NCBI RefSeq assembly: GCF_000174415.1
Contig: NZ_ACJM01000011.1
Coordinates: 1 to 64,000 of the forward strand
From: Dethiobacter alkaliphilus AHT 1
GTDB lineage: Bacteria; Bacillota; Dethiobacteria; Dethiobacterales; Dethiobacteraceae
Reading direction: 5' to 3'
DNA: 64,000 nt
The notes beneath the pieces were generated by a model. The model saw nothing but the letters and a program-made list of their open reading frames with translations. It ran no database searches and was not told the DNA's origin. Below, one piece after another: positions 18,499-30,677 of the stretch. The position numbers were made by a program, and so were the translations under genes. Numbering within the stretch: position 1 is the stretch's first letter; every line of letters begins with the position of its first letter.

Positions 18499-20004
18499 CT
18501 AAACCACCGGATACGCCAAAATATCTGTTTCGTCAAAGAGCAGTCCGTCATCTACCAGGTAAAGCTGCTCCAGATTAGCTTCTTTCTTGCCGTTAGCCTT
18601 ATTTCCCCCGTTATTTTTCTGTCCGGGAGGGAAACCGCATTTTTCTGTTTCGCAGATGCGGGGTTCAAGACCCTTGCGCCTTTTAAAGAACGCTTCCGCC
18701 ACCTGCGGGAAAATGGCATAAGAAATAACATCTTCTTCGCTTTCGGCCAATTCGCCAACCTCTTTGGCCGCCGCCTCCATCTGGGGCTCCAACAGGTCAG
18801 CTGGCCGGCATTGGGCCGGCTCGGCATCGCCCAGCACTTTCTTCTGCAGCTCTTCATTTAACGGTGCCGGAGAGCGCCCGTAAAGGCCGCGCACATAATT
18901 TTTCACTTCGGTGGAAATCATCTTATAACGCTCTCCCAGAAGGACATTGACCACTGCCTGGCTGCCAACAATCTGAGATGTGGGTGTTACCAGCGGGGGA
19001 TAACCCAAATCCTCCCGCACCCGCGGTACTTCCTTTAACACTTCAGGCAGAAGATGGCTGGCTTTTTGCTGCTCCAGCTGGGAAGCCAGGTTGGAAATCA
19101 TACCGCCGGGAATCTGATAGTTTAGCACATTGGTATCCACACCCAGCGCGATGTCCAGAGGGATGTAGTAGTGCTTGCGTATTTCTTTGAAAAACTCACT
19201 GGCCTGGGAGAGTAGATCCAAATCCAGCCCAGTGTCATAAGGTGTTCCTTTTAGCGCCGCCACCAAACTTTCGGTGGGTGGCTGGCTTGTTCCCAGTGCC
19301 AGGGGCGAACAGGCGGTGTCCACCACATCCACACCGGCTTCGATTGCTTTTAAGTACGCCATAGAGGCCATGCCGCTGGTGTAGTGGCAATGCAGCTGGA
19401 TGGGCACGCCCACCTCTTTTAAACGGGTAACCAGCTCCACCGCATCATAGGGGGAAATCAAACCTGCCATATCTTTGATGGCAATGGAATCTGCTCCCAG
19501 GTCCACCATCTGACTGGCCATATCCACAAAGTAATCCAGGTTGTGCACCGGCGACAAAGTGTAGGACAAAGTAGCCTGCACATGGGCACCTTCCTTACGG
19601 GTTACTTCCATGGCTTTGGCCATGTTGCGGGTGTCGTTTAACGCATCAAAAATACGAATGATATCGATTCCGTTGGCCACCGCTTTTTTGATAAACGCTT
19701 CCACCACATCGTCGGCGTAGTGTCGGTACCCCACCAGGTTTTGGCCGCGCAGAAGCATCTGCAGCTTGGTATTTTTAATGACGCTTCTCAGTTTACGCAA
19801 CCTTTCCCAGGGGTCCTCATCCAGAAAACGCATACAGCTGTCAAAGGTGGCTCCACCCCAGACTTCCATAGAGTGAAAACCGATTTTATCCATCAGTTCC
19901 GCGACTCCAAGCATATGCTCCGTCTGCATGCGAGTCGCCATTAAAGACTGGTGTGCATCTCGAAAAGATGTATCCGTAATTCTGGCGGGCTTCCTTTCTG
20001 ACAT
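18499..20004 (-). CDS. Biotin-dependent carboxyltransferase subunit without biotin domain (5S/PycB/OadA type)
   Basis: 501 residues. The N-terminal TIM barrel has RDAHQSLMATR (residues 15-25; metal Asp16), the carbamylated Lys177 in DSIAIKDMAG and the metal-binding LHCHYT at 204-209. The post-barrel region (RPADLLEP, ISYAIFPQVAEAFF) matches the conserved carboxylase domain. The C-terminus ends without the MKM biotin motif, so the carboxyl group must come from a separate biotin carrier. Length and sequence resemble the 5S subunit of propionibacterial transcarboxylase (about 505 residues); PycB or oxaloacetate decarboxylase alpha subunits without a biotin domain are the alternatives. Substrates should be pyruvate/oxaloacetate. 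No carrier or partner subunit is in the window. Confidence 0.85.
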   Translation of the reverse strand: MSERKPARITDTSFRDAHQSLMATRMQTEHMLGVAELMDKIGFHSMEVWGGATFDSCMRFLDEDPWERLRKLRSVIKNTKLQMLLRGQNLVGYRHYADDVVEAFIKKAVANGIDIIRIFDALNDTRNMAKAMEVTRKEGAHVQATLSYTLSPVHNLDYFVDMASQMVDLGADSIAIKDMAGLISPYDAVELVTRLKEVGVPIQLHCHYTSGMASMAYLKAIEAGVDVVDTACSPLALGTSQPPTESLVAALKGTPYDTGLDLDLLSQASEFFKEIRKHYYIPLDIALGVDTNVLNYQIPGGMISNLASQLEQQKASHLLPEVLKEVPRVREDLGYPPLVTPTSQIVGSQAVVNVLLGERYKMISTEVKNYVRGLYGRSPAPLNEELQKKVLGDAEPAQCRPADLLEPQMEAAAKEVGELAESEEDVISYAIFPQVAEAFFKRRKGLEPRICETEKCGFPPGQKNNGGNKANGKKEANLEQLYLVDDGLLFDETDILAYPVV

Positions 20005-20170
20005 CGGTTCTCCTCCTCATAAATGAGTTTTTTTTTTTGGCAGCTCTGCTTTTCATAATTCTCTCTGTTGTTTTCATCAGGCAAAAAAAAATAGTTATGT
20101 TATCCAATATATCATTTTTTTTCAGAGTATTCAATAATTAATATTTTGCCTGTGCTTTTTCCGGCGTTTT

Positions 20171-21502
20171 TTAGCGCCTTGCCCATTGTGCCGCACTACT
20201 TCCTGCAATTCTGGCCGAGGTAATGTATTCACTGAAAAAAAGGTCGGTGATGGCTCTTCTGCCATGGATTCCCCCGGTAATCTCACCGGCGGCAAACAAG
20301 CCGTCTATCCCACCGTCTTCACTCATAACACGGTACTGTTGATCCACAATCAGGCCCCCCGGTGTAAGGGCAACATTGCCAAGAATGGCCACATGGTATG
20401 GGGCTGACAGCTCAGAGGTCACTTCCTGCAGCTCAGCAACCTCCATCCCCAGTCCGGAGGCTAATTCAGGCAAAGAGTTCATACGCATAAAATTACGGTT
20501 AATATCCGCATCTTCGTCTCCATACACCACATACAACCGGCCGCCCGCTTCCCGGACGGTTTCGGTAATGTCATTCTCATTTTCCAGCACCTCTCCGGCG
20601 GTGTTCAGCAGCACGGCGCCGGGAAAACTGCTGCGCTGCACCCTGCGTGCCTCCGGCAAATAAACGGGCAGCATGGTCACGTATTCCATATCCCGGGTCA
20701 ACGCACCGGCATCTGTGGCCAACTCCAGTCCTGTACCTTGGTGGTTGCCGTCGGGACGGGGTGTAACGGCGGTGACTCCGCTGAATTCTTCAAGAAAATC
20801 CATGTTACTGCCAAAGCCGCCGTCGGCCAAAATAACGGCCTGAGCATAAATTTCCTCCGTCTCATTTTCCCGGTTTTCCACCACCATTCCCCGGATCCGT
20901 TGATTTTCTACCAATAGTCCTTTTGGCTGTAGGGCTTGGGTAGTTTCCACAGCTTTATCTTCCAGTTGACGTGCTGTGTTCCACACCACCAAATCGGCAG
21001 CTCTTCCCTCCTGGGGAAAATGCAGGCCCGGGTTTGTTTCCGAGGTAAGCTCTGAAAATTCCGTGTTGGTCAATTCCTCCAGCCAGGACAGGCCGGCAGC
21101 GGTGTCTTCGGCCAGGTGCATAATCAGGTTAAAATCCCCTCTTTCCCGGCCTCGCTCATAAATGTCCAGTGCCATGGCTTCCACGGTATATTCTAATTCT
21201 TCTTCCTGCTGATATTGTGTTCCGGCAGCCCAAAAAGCCGGACTGAAGGCGGGAAAACCGCCTGAATCCGGCTGACTTAAGTCAATATATAAAACATGAG
21301 CGCCTTCCCCGGCGGCGGCCAAAGCCGCCACCTCACCTGTGATTTCACTGCCAATCACGATCACGTCCACACTCCTTGGTAGGGGTGGATAGACAGGTAC
21401 GTCACGGCGCAGGGAATAAACCCCGATAAGATAACCTGTGGCTATCAGCATAATCAGAAAGGTAATGGGGCGCCAGCTCCCAGTGCTGCTACTTCTTGCC
21501 AT
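20171..21502 (-). CDS. Divergent membrane-anchored FAD-dependent oxidoreductase (flavocytochrome c/fumarate reductase-like)
   Basis: 443 residues. A hydrophobic segment at about 13-30 anchors it; the rest resembles the FAD_binding_2 family with VDVIVIGSEITGEVAALAAA at the start, AVILADGGFGSNMDFL, GNHQGTGLELATDAGA and the ending GLFAAGEITGGIHG. The dinucleotide motif GSEITG (residues 51-56) lacks the central Gly of GxGxxG, and the substrate-side stretch after GGIHG is shortened to RRAITDLFF. It may bind FAD in altered form or have lost activity. It lies 12 nt after gyrA on the same strand and so is probably co-transcribed. Substrate unknown. Confidence 0.75.
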   Translation of the reverse strand: MARSSSTGSWRPITFLIMLIATGYLIGVYSLRRDVPVYPPLPRSVDVIVIGSEITGEVAALAAAGEGAHVLYIDLSQPDSGGFPAFSPAFWAAGTQYQQEEELEYTVEAMALDIYERGRERGDFNLIMHLAEDTAAGLSWLEELTNTEFSELTSETNPGLHFPQEGRAADLVVWNTARQLEDKAVETTQALQPKGLLVENQRIRGMVVENRENETEEIYAQAVILADGGFGSNMDFLEEFSGVTAVTPRPDGNHQGTGLELATDAGALTRDMEYVTMLPVYLPEARRVQRSSFPGAVLLNTAGEVLENENDITETVREAGGRLYVVYGDEDADINRNFMRMNSLPELASGLGMEVAELQEVTSELSAPYHVAILGNVALTPGGLIVDQQYRVMSEDGGIDGLFAAGEITGGIHGRRAITDLFFSEYITSARIAGSSAAQWARR

Positions 21503-21514
21503 AAACTCACCTGC

Positions 21515-23962
21515 TTAAGCTTCGTTTTCCTCCACCACAACCCGGGCCAGGCTGACAACCCGGTCACCTTCATCCAGGCGAATCAGTGTCACGCCCTGAG
21601 TATGGCGCCCCTGAATGGAGATATCGGCGGCGTCTTGGCGAATTACCACACCACGGGCTGTAATCATCATCACTTCATCACCGGGGCGGACCATTTTGGC
21701 ACCCATTACCGGCCCGTTTTTCTCCAGAATGCGAATGGTGTAGATTCCCTTGCCACCCCTGGTCTGTGCCCGGTACTCGCTAAAGGGCGTGCGTTTGCCA
21801 AAACCTTTTTCAGTAACCACCAGCATTTCTGTTTCTTGCTCCATCTCAGGAGGAAGTACTTCCAGCGACATTACCTTATCGCCAGGCCCCAGACTGATAC
21901 CGCGCACACCACGGGCACTGCGTCCCATGGAACGGACATTCTCTTCGGCAAAACGGATAGACAGACCATGATAGGTAACCAAAGCCACTTCATATTTTCC
22001 GTTAGTGAGCCGAACATCAATTAGCTCATCGTTTTCTGCCAGAGACAGAGCTATCAGGCCGCCTTTACGGGCATTTATGAACTCCTCCAGCGGAGTTTTC
22101 TTCACATACCCCTGACGGGTACACATAAACATAAATTGCCCTGCGTTGAAGTCTTTGACGGGAATAACCGCGGTTACGTATTCGCCCGGCTCCACTGCCA
22201 GCAGGTTAACTATGGCCACACCGCGGGTAGTTCGTCCTGATTCAGGAATCTCAAATACTTTCTTACGGTACATCTTACCGCGGTTTGTAAAGCAGCACAG
22301 ATAATCATGGGTAGAGGCTACAAAAACATGTTCCACAAAATCATCGCCTTTGGTGGACATGCCGGTTATGCCGCGCCCACCCCGTTTCTGTACCCGGTAG
22401 GTGGTGACAGGCAGCCTTTTTATGTAGCCGTTGTGGGTAAGTGTTACCACCATGTCTTCCTCGGCAATCAAATCTTCCACCGCAAAGTCGTCCTCATCAA
22501 TGACAATGGCGGTGCGTCGGTCATCACCGTATTTTTTACGAATCTCGCCCATCTCATCTTTAATAATCTGATAGACCAGCCGCTCATTGGCCAGAATTTC
22601 TTTTAAGTAAGAAATCTTCTGAATCAGCTCCAGATATTCATCTTCCAGCTTCTGCCTCTCCAGTCCGGTAAGCTTTTGCAGGCGCATATCAAGAATGGCC
22701 TGGGCCTGAATCTGAGTGAGGCCGAAATTCTCCATTAGCCCGGTTCTGGCCTCCTCTGTGTTTTTAGAGGCTCGAATCAGCTTGATTACCGCATCCAGAT
22801 TCTTCAGCGCGATACGCAAACCTTCCAGAATATGAGCACGCTCTTCTGCTTTACGTAAATCAAAGCGGGTTCTGCGGGTAATAACATCTTTTTGGTGTTC
22901 CAGGTAATGGCCCAGCATTTCCCGCAGGTTCAGCACCTGGGGCTTGTTATTAACCAGCGCCAGCATAATTATGCCGAAGGTCTGCTGCAGTTGGGTAAAT
23001 TTAAACATTTGGTTAAGCAGAACCTGGGCGTTTGTTTCCCTCTTTAACTCTATCACAATACGCATGCCGGTCCGGTCTGATTCGTCCCGCAGGTCGGTGA
23101 TGCCTTCCAGCTTCTTTTCCCGTACCAAATCAGCAATTTTTTCAATGGTTTTGGCCTTATTTACCTGATAGGGTAATTCGGTAACCACAATCCGGGACTT
23201 GCCGTTTTCCATGCGCTCAATTTGGGTTTTCGCCCGGATTTTAATAATGCCCCGCCCGGTGCGATATGCACTGCGAATACCTTCCCGTCCCAGAATCAAG
23301 CCACCGGTGGGAAAATCGGGGCCGGTGATATGCTGCATGATTTCCGTATCTTCGCACTCCGGATTATCTATCATATGTACCAGTGCGTCCACCACTTCGC
23401 GCAGATTATGGGGTGGAATGTTGGTGGCCATACCCACCGCAATACCGGCGGAACCGTTTAACAGCAGGTTGGGGAAACGGGCCGGCAGCACCTCCGGCTC
23501 TTCTAAGGTATCATCAAAATTAGGGCGAAAATCAATGGTTTCTTTATGAATTTCCGAAAGCATTTCCGTAGCGATTTTTGACATGCGTGCTTCGGTATAA
23601 CGCATGGCCGCCGCCCGGTCCCCGTCAACGGAACCAAAGTTGCCGTGGCCGTCCACCAGGGGGTAGCGGCTGGAAAAATTCTGTGCCAGGCGCACCATGG
23701 CATCATATACCGCCGTGTCGCCGTGGGGATGGTACTTACCCAGCACTTCACCCACCAGACGGGCAGACTTTTTATGGGGTTTATCCGGCCACATCCCCAA
23801 TTCGTACATGGCATAGAGAATACGGCGATGAACCGGCTTTAAGCCGTCCCGCACATCGGGAAGGGCCCGGCTCACAATAACACTCATGGCGTAATCAAGG
23901 AATGAATTTTTTACTTCATCATGGATTGGCATCGGCATAATTTTGCCGTGGGTAAAATTCAT
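21515..23962 (-). CDS. gyrA: DNA gyrase subunit A
   Basis: 815 residues. With GyrB it adds negative supercoils to DNA using ATP. The catalytic Tyr is in [14 protein letters not shown]. The quinolone-determining region reads [12 protein letters not shown], with Thr at the position of E. coli Ser83, a natural variant in several Clostridia. GyrA-box [10 protein letters not shown] lies in the C-terminal beta-pinwheel, which shows repeated GxK/TxR motifs. It starts 18 nt after gyrB. Confidence 0.98.
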   Translation of the reverse strand: MNFTHGKIMPMPIHDEVKNSFLDYAMSVIVSRALPDVRDGLKPVHRRILYAMYELGMWPDKPHKKSARLVGEVLGKYHPHGDTAVYDAMVRLAQNFSSRYPLVDGHGNFGSVDGDRAAAMRYTEARMSKIATEMLSEIHKETIDFRPNFDDTLEEPEVLPARFPNLLLNGSAGIAVGMATNIPPHNLREVVDALVHMIDNPECEDTEIMQHITGPDFPTGGLILGREGIRSAYRTGRGIIKIRAKTQIERMENGKSRIVVTELPYQVNKAKTIEKIADLVREKKLEGITDLRDESDRTGMRIVIELKRETNAQVLLNQMFKFTQLQQTFGIIMLALVNNKPQVLNLREMLGHYLEHQKDVITRRTRFDLRKAEERAHILEGLRIALKNLDAVIKLIRASKNTEEARTGLMENFGLTQIQAQAILDMRLQKLTGLERQKLEDEYLELIQKISYLKEILANERLVYQIIKDEMGEIRKKYGDDRRTAIVIDEDDFAVEDLIAEEDMVVTLTHNGYIKRLPVTTYRVQKRGGRGITGMSTKGDDFVEHVFVASTHDYLCCFTNRGKMYRKKVFEIPESGRTTRGVAIVNLLAVEPGEYVTAVIPVKDFNAGQFMFMCTRQGYVKKTPLEEFINARKGGLIALSLAENDELIDVRLTNGKYEVALVTYHGLSIRFAEENVRSMGRSARGVRGISLGPGDKVMSLEVLPPEMEQETEMLVVTEKGFGKRTPFSEYRAQTRGGKGIYTIRILEKNGPVMGAKMVRPGDEVMMITARGVVIRQDAADISIQGRHTQGVTLIRLDEGDRVVSLARVVVEENEA

Positions 23963-23980
23963 GCAGGCTCACCTCCCAAC

Positions 23981-25948
<1,968 letters not shown>

Positions 25949-25963
25949 TCACCCAAAACATCT

Positions 25964-26203
25964 TTATTTGTCAAATATGTTGGCCTGAAACCTTTTTTTC
26001 AGCGTAACCGGAGCAATGGGTGAAAAACTGACGGAATCGGTGGTGACAATAAAAGATTTCACCTCTTCGGCCAGGTTGTTTTCCATTACTTTTGTGCTCT
26101 GCAAAAATTCTTTGTTGCATTGTTTGTCCCGGATGCGGGTATCAAAAATTCCAATAATATCCTTTGCCCCCACTACCCGGGAACCGCCGATATGTAAAAA
26201 CAT
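25964..26203 (-). CDS. remB: RemB/YaaB-type extracellular matrix regulator
   Basis: 79 residues (DUF370 family). It begins MFLHIGGSRVVGAKDIIGIFD and ends FSPIAPVTLKKR, both hallmarks. In Bacillus subtilis RemB lies at the same place between recF and gyrB and influences biofilm matrix genes with RemA. ATG at 26203 has AAGGGGG upstream; a longer frame to 26260 has no family match. Conserved position makes the call firm; the target genes here are unknown. Confidence 0.9.
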   Translation of the reverse strand: MFLHIGGSRVVGAKDIIGIFDTRIRDKQCNKEFLQSTKVMENNLAEEVKSFIVTTDSVSFSPIAPVTLKKRFQANIFDK

Positions 26204-26243
26204 AGTATCCCCCTTTTCCTGAATTCCTGCTTTACCTGTTATT

Positions 26244-26813
26244 TTACCCTTTATCCTCATTCTTACAGCAAAAACATGTTTTTTCCGGCCGTACCACTAT
26301 CTGCGGCATACCGCATTTTACGCAGGGAGTATACCCCTGCTTCAGGTACCAGCGAATCCTTTGCTGCTGTGCTGTAAAAAATGATTTCATCGTATCTTCC
26401 AGGTCGGCGGGAAGCTCTGTTTCTGAAAAAGCCTGATTGATGCGCGAAAGTGTTTCTTCATCCAACTTGTTCAGACGCCAGTTTTCCACGGCCTCCTCCG
26501 GCTGGTTCTCCCCTGATAGGGAGGGCCTTTTACCGCCGGCCTGAAAACGCAGATCGGTGAGCGCCCTGGTTTTGGCATACCTGTTTAATTGAGCAATAAT
26601 CTGTTTTTTTTGCAGGGCCAAATGCTGTGCCCAAACCGAATCATTAACCCAGACAAACAAAATACCGTTTTCAAAGGAAACCGCCATGGTTTTCTTGGCA
26701 ATTTGCCCGCCCACCACATGCGGCCAGGCATCGATCATCATCTGCCCTTTTATTTTTTTGGCATTAGGGAGCCGCTTTAAGGCTTGGTCCAAAACAGTGG
26801 CAATAGTTTTCAA
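26244..26813 (-). CDS. DUF721/DciA-like protein with C-terminal zinc ribbon
   Basis: 189 residues. The N-terminal 95 residues have the DUF721 pattern (AWPHVVGGQIAKKT, LFVWVNDSVWAQHLALQK), the KH-like fold of DciA, the ancestral loader of replicative helicase DnaB. The C-terminal part is helical and ends in two cysteine pairs, CVKCG and CFCC, which should bind zinc. The start codon is TTG, 1 nt after the recF stop, with GAGGTGG inside the end of recF. Its place in the dnaA-dnaN-recF-gyrB run suggests a DNA replication or repair role, but a loading function is not shown. Confidence 0.8.
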   Translation of the reverse strand: MKTIATVLDQALKRLPNAKKIKGQMMIDAWPHVVGGQIAKKTMAVSFENGILFVWVNDSVWAQHLALQKKQIIAQLNRYAKTRALTDLRFQAGGKRPSLSGENQPEEAVENWRLNKLDEETLSRINQAFSETELPADLEDTMKSFFTAQQQRIRWYLKQGYTPCVKCGMPQIVVRPEKTCFCCKNEDKG

Positions 26814-26814
26814 A

Positions 26815-27924
26815 CTAGACCACCTCTCCCTCTCTTACCTTAAACATTTTACCCGATTCTTTAAATTGCCGCAGTTTTTCCGCTTCTGTTCCGGTAATAA
26901 ATGTCTGAATGCGGCCGTCAATGGTTTCCACCAACAGCCTGCGGCGCCGCTCGTCCAATTCGGAAAAAACGTCATCAAACAACAGTACCGGGTATTCCCC
27001 TGTTTCACCTTTGATAAACTCCAGCTCCGCCAACTTCAGCGCCAAAACCAGCGTGCGCTGCTGACCCTGCGAGGCATACAGCCTGGCATTGCGTCCGTTA
27101 ATGTTAAAAACGATATCATCCCGGTGTGGGCCCAAAAGTGTTTGGCCCAAACGTGCTTCCTCATGTTTTTTTTCTTCCAGCCCTGCCAGCAAAGCATCTT
27201 GAATTACCTGCGCATCTAAAATTCCATCATCCAACGGCAAAAATGACTGATACAAAATTTCCAGACTTTCATCCCTGCCGGTCAGATTACGGTGGGAAAG
27301 CCGGGCTAAAAGGCCAATTCGGCGAATAGCAGTCACTCTTTTTATAAGAATTTTAGCAGAAAGTATGGCCAACTGCTCATTCCAACTGGCCAACTCCTGT
27401 GAACCCAATACTTTCTGGCGAAATTTTTTCAGCAAGTTATTGCGCTGCCGAATGATTTGCTGCAGGCGGCCCAGTTCATACTCATAAACCGGTGATATTT
27501 TACTGATTTCATCATCGAAGAATTTTCGCCGTACCGCAGGGGACCCTTTGACAATGGATAAATCCTCCGGTGTAAAAAGTACCGTAACCAGTCTGCCCGC
27601 ATAATTGCTGCGATTCATGGTCAGACCGTTTACCGAAAATATCTTGTTTCTACTGCCGGCATCGAAGGAAACTTTTAGTGTTTCCCGGCCCATACGGTTA
27701 CAGACCCGGGCAGAAGCTGTGCAGTTATTTTCTCCCCACAAAATCAGTTCCCCTTCATTGCGGGTACGAAAAGAGCGTCCCGCAGCGATAAATGCCACAG
27801 ATTCCAGTAAATTGGTTTTTCCCTGGGCGTTGGAACCAAAAAGAAGATTGATGTTGGGGTTCAGCTCTAAGCTGAGGGAAGAATAGTTTCGGTAATTTCG
27901 CAGCTCTATTGTTTCTAGTCGCAA
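26815..27924 (-). CDS. recF: DNA replication and repair protein RecF
   Basis: 369 residues. An SMC-like ATPase that helps load RecA at gaps. Walker A is FGSNAQGKTNLLES, the signature region ASQGQQRTLVLALKLAE, and Walker B VLLFDDVFSELDERRR. The chosen start is TTG at 27924, giving a protein that opens LRLETIELRNYRNYSSL like other RecF proteins, with AGGAG seven bases upstream. The frame is open further up to 28026 but overlaps dnaN. It begins 25 nt after dnaN; the small S4-domain gene often found between them is absent. Confidence 0.95.
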   Translation of the reverse strand: MRLETIELRNYRNYSSLSLELNPNINLLFGSNAQGKTNLLESVAFIAAGRSFRTRNEGELILWGENNCTASARVCNRMGRETLKVSFDAGSRNKIFSVNGLTMNRSNYAGRLVTVLFTPEDLSIVKGSPAVRRKFFDDEISKISPVYEYELGRLQQIIRQRNNLLKKFRQKVLGSQELASWNEQLAILSAKILIKRVTAIRRIGLLARLSHRNLTGRDESLEILYQSFLPLDDGILDAQVIQDALLAGLEEKKHEEARLGQTLLGPHRDDIVFNINGRNARLYASQGQQRTLVLALKLAELEFIKGETGEYPVLLFDDVFSELDERRRRLLVETIDGRIQTFITGTEAEKLRQFKESGKMFKVREGEVV

Positions 27925-27949
27925 TGCCTGTCTCCTAACACCCAAAGGG

Positions 27950-29053
27950 TCAGATTTTAATTGGCAGGACGAGATAGAGATATTCCTGATAAAGTGAATC
28001 CCTGAGAATACAGGGTTTGTTTGCATTGGTCAGTTCTAGTATACACTGGTCACCTTCGTGCACTTTAAGCATGTCCAGAATGAACCGGGAGTTCAGGGAT
28101 ATCTCCAGCCCTTCTCCGGAGAGCTCAACGGGAACATGCTCCTGAGTTTTACCAAACTTAGAAGAAGCACGGATAACCAGGCCTTCTTCACCTATTGACA
28201 ATCTCACCACATGGTTTACCCCTTCGGATAACAAAGAAGCTCTTTCCACCGCATGTAAAAAATCGGCAACATCCACTGTGGCTCGTCCGCTGAATTCCCG
28301 CGGTATCACCCTGTCAATATTTGGAAAGTTCTCATCAAGCAGACGGGAACTAAGCTTGATATTTTTGCAGGTGATTAAAAGCTGATTGTCTGCCACCGCC
28401 AACTGCACACTGTCTTCGTCATTGGTGAGAATGCGAATGACTTCCTGCAGATTTTTAGCAGGAACCAGAAAAACTCCGTCTGCTCCCTGGTTTTGCACAC
28501 GGCAGCTGGTGGTGGCCAGACGGAAGGTATCGGATGAAGACAAAGTCAGAGTATTGTCTTTTAGAGTAAACATGATCCCGGTAAAAGCCGGTTTTCCTTC
28601 ATCCTGAGAAGCGGCAAAGAGAGTTTGGCGCAGTGCGCGGCGGAATTCTCCGGCTTTTATTTCACAGGCATACTGGCCTGAATCAGCTGAAAGATCTGCA
28701 AACGCCGGGTATTCCTCAGTACTTAACCCGTAAAGTTGAAATTCCGACTGTCCGCTTTTGATTTCTGTCAGAAAGTTTTCCTCATTTACGGTTAAAGAAA
28801 CAGTATCACCAGGAAGCTTACGGATAATTTCCACCGCTTTTGCCGGCAGAACCACTTCTCCCTTTTCCTGGTCAGGAACAGGAAATGAAGTGCGGATTCC
28901 CAGCTCCAGATTGGTGGCGGTAAGTGTCATTGTTTGACCGTCGCTTTGAAATAATATCCCTTCCAAAACCGGCATAGTGCTTTTGGGAGGAGCGGCTTTA
29001 GCCGTAATCTGCAGATGCTCAGCCAACAGAGCTTTTGGTACAGTCAGTCGCAA
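27950..29053 (-). CDS. dnaN: DNA polymerase III sliding clamp (beta subunit)
   Basis: 367 residues. It forms the dimeric ring that tethers polymerase to DNA. Three repeated clamp domains are evident; KSTMPVLEGILFQ and TGIMFTLKDNTLTLSSSDTFRLA are typical, and it ends YLVLPIKI, the usual LVLPIR-like tail. TTG at 29053 is preferred (GAGGTGA five bases upstream) over GTG at 29062, which lacks a ribosome site. Immediately downstream of dnaA. Confidence 0.96.
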   Translation of the reverse strand: MRLTVPKALLAEHLQITAKAAPPKSTMPVLEGILFQSDGQTMTLTATNLELGIRTSFPVPDQEKGEVVLPAKAVEIIRKLPGDTVSLTVNEENFLTEIKSGQSEFQLYGLSTEEYPAFADLSADSGQYACEIKAGEFRRALRQTLFAASQDEGKPAFTGIMFTLKDNTLTLSSSDTFRLATTSCRVQNQGADGVFLVPAKNLQEVIRILTNDEDSVQLAVADNQLLITCKNIKLSSRLLDENFPNIDRVIPREFSGRATVDVADFLHAVERASLLSEGVNHVVRLSIGEEGLVIRASSKFGKTQEHVPVELSGEGLEISLNSRFILDMLKVHEGDQCILELTNANKPCILRDSLYQEYLYLVLPIKI

Positions 29054-29062
29054 AAGAATCAC

Positions 29063-29321
29063 CTCACATTTTTTTTTTAAGTTTTGGTTCTAAAGAATTA
29101 CTTACAGTCATATAATTTAAATTTTAGTCGTATTGGTATTAAGGGCTGTGTATGGTGTGTATAACACTAAAAGGTGCTGATAATACCGGGCCTTGTCCCT
29201 GGGGACACAGCGGTGGATAAAACGGTTTTGTTTTCCACAGGATTCACATATTAACAGTGACCCTTAATTTATTCAGAAACTGACAACAGGAAACAAGCAT
29301 CTTTTCCACAAGTTATCCACA
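29063..29321. other. oriC: dnaA-dnaN intergenic part of oriC
   Basis: About 250 bp with a perfect DnaA box TTATCCACA at 29313-29321 (it overlaps the end of dnaA), and near boxes at 29302-29310 and 29231-29239 (TTTTCCACA), 29212-29220 (reverse, one mismatch) and 29156-29164 (reverse, TTATACACA form). AT-rich tracts at about 29085-29150 could unwind. Firmicute origins usually have this second cluster downstream of dnaA. The dnaN ribosome site is also here. Confidence 0.75.
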
Positions 29322-30677
29322 GTTGTTAATTTTTTCGATTATCTGTTCGATTGTGCCTCGCAACTCATTGTTGTTACGCATGTCCTGTAAGATTTTTTTA
29401 TGGGCATGCATCACGGTGGTGTGGTCTCTTCCGCCAAATTCTTCTCCAATCTTAGGCAGGGAGGCATCGGTCAGCTCTCGGGACAAATACATGGCCACCT
29501 GTCTGGGCAAGGCCACGTTCCTGGTTCTTTTTTTGGCTTTTAACTCTTCCGGTTTAAGAGCAAAGTGCTCGCAGGTTTCTTTTTGAATCCTTTCGATGGT
29601 GATGAATTTTGGACGGTTTTTTTGGGAAAGAATACCTTGTAGTGCTTCCTCGGCCAAAGAAACATCAATATTGCGATTGGTCAGGGAAGAATAAGCTATA
29701 ACCCGGATAAAGGCGCCTTCCAACTCCCGAATGTTGGTGACAATGTTATTTGCTATATATAACATGACATCATTGGCCACCGTGATTTTTTCCGAATGGG
29801 CTTTTTTGCGTAAGATGGCAATTCTTGTCTCCAGATCAGGAGACTGAATATCGGTAATAAGGCCCCATTCAAAACGGGAGCGCAGCCGGTCTTCCAGGGT
29901 GGGAATCTCTTTTGGCGGACGATCACTGGAAATGATAATTTGCTTGTTGTTCTCATGCAGCGCATTAAAGGTGTGGAAAAATTCTTCCTGTGTTTGTTCT
30001 TTACCGGCTAAAAACTGAATATCATCAATCAATAACACATCAATATTACGGTATTTGTTACGAAAATCCACGGTTTTGTTATCACGGATGGAATTGATGA
30101 ACTCATTGGTAAACTTTTCGGAAGAAATATAAAGCACCCGATAAGAGGGGATGTTCTCCAGCACATGGTGGCCAATGGCATGCATCAGGTGAGTTTTTCC
30201 CAGGCCCACTCCCCCATAAATAAACAATGGGTTGTACGCTCGGGCCGGTGCTTCCGATACAGCCAGTGAAGCAGCATGGGCAAAACGGTTACTGTTGCCG
30301 ATGACAAAAGTATCGAAAGTGTACTTGGGGTTCAGCCAGGAAGAGGACAACTTTGGCTCCTCAACCTGCTTTAAACGCGGGGCCGTTTCTTTTTCACCGG
30401 ATGTATCGAAGGTTTCATCTTCGTTGATGCGCGGTGTGATAAAATGAACATGGTAATTTTTATTAGAAACATCCTGCAGAGTTTCTGTGATCATCTCGGC
30501 ATATCTGCCTTGCAGCCAGTCTTTTGTAAAATCATTAGGCACACTGATGACAAGAGTATCGTCACTTAAAGAAACGGGACGTGTAGTTTTTAGCCATGTT
30601 TCAAAACTGGGCTTACTCATCTTCTCCGAAATTTTATCTAGTGTGGCCTGCCAGATTTCCAGCAGTTCCTGTTCCAT
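29313..30677 (-). CDS. dnaA: Chromosomal replication initiator DnaA
   Basis: 454 residues. It binds DnaA boxes, melts oriC and starts replication. Domain I is at 1-85 ([14 protein letters not shown]), a short linker follows, then the AAA+ domain III with [38 protein letters not shown] and sensor motifs, and the DNA-binding domain IV with [15 protein letters not shown]. The ATG has GGAGGG upstream. It is flanked by DnaA boxes on both sides. Confidence 0.98.
   Translation of the reverse strand: MEQELLEIWQATLDKISEKMSKPSFETWLKTTRPVSLSDDTLVISVPNDFTKDWLQGRYAEMITETLQDVSNKNYHVHFITPRINEDETFDTSGEKETAPRLKQVEEPKLSSSWLNPKYTFDTFVIGNSNRFAHAASLAVSEAPARAYNPLFIYGGVGLGKTHLMHAIGHHVLENIPSYRVLYISSEKFTNEFINSIRDNKTVDFRNKYRNIDVLLIDDIQFLAGKEQTQEEFFHTFNALHENNKQIIISSDRPPKEIPTLEDRLRSRFEWGLITDIQSPDLETRIAILRKKAHSEKITVANDVMLYIANNIVTNIRELEGAFIRVIAYSSLTNRNIDVSLAEEALQGILSQKNRPKFITIERIQKETCEHFALKPEELKAKKRTRNVALPRQVAMYLSRELTDASLPKIGEEFGGRDHTTVMHAHKKILQDMRNNNELRGTIEQIIEKINNCG

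Noticed and set aside
23714-23749. Thr at the Ser83-equivalent position of GyrA as a quinolone resistance mutation
   Set aside because: Thr is a natural residue at this site in several Clostridia; without the wild-type reference it cannot be called resistance.
26686-27219. Long plus-strand reading frames opposite recF, the DciA-like gene, mnmG and others
   Set aside because: They lie opposite well-supported genes, lack ribosome sites and match nothing; they are shadows of codon bias.
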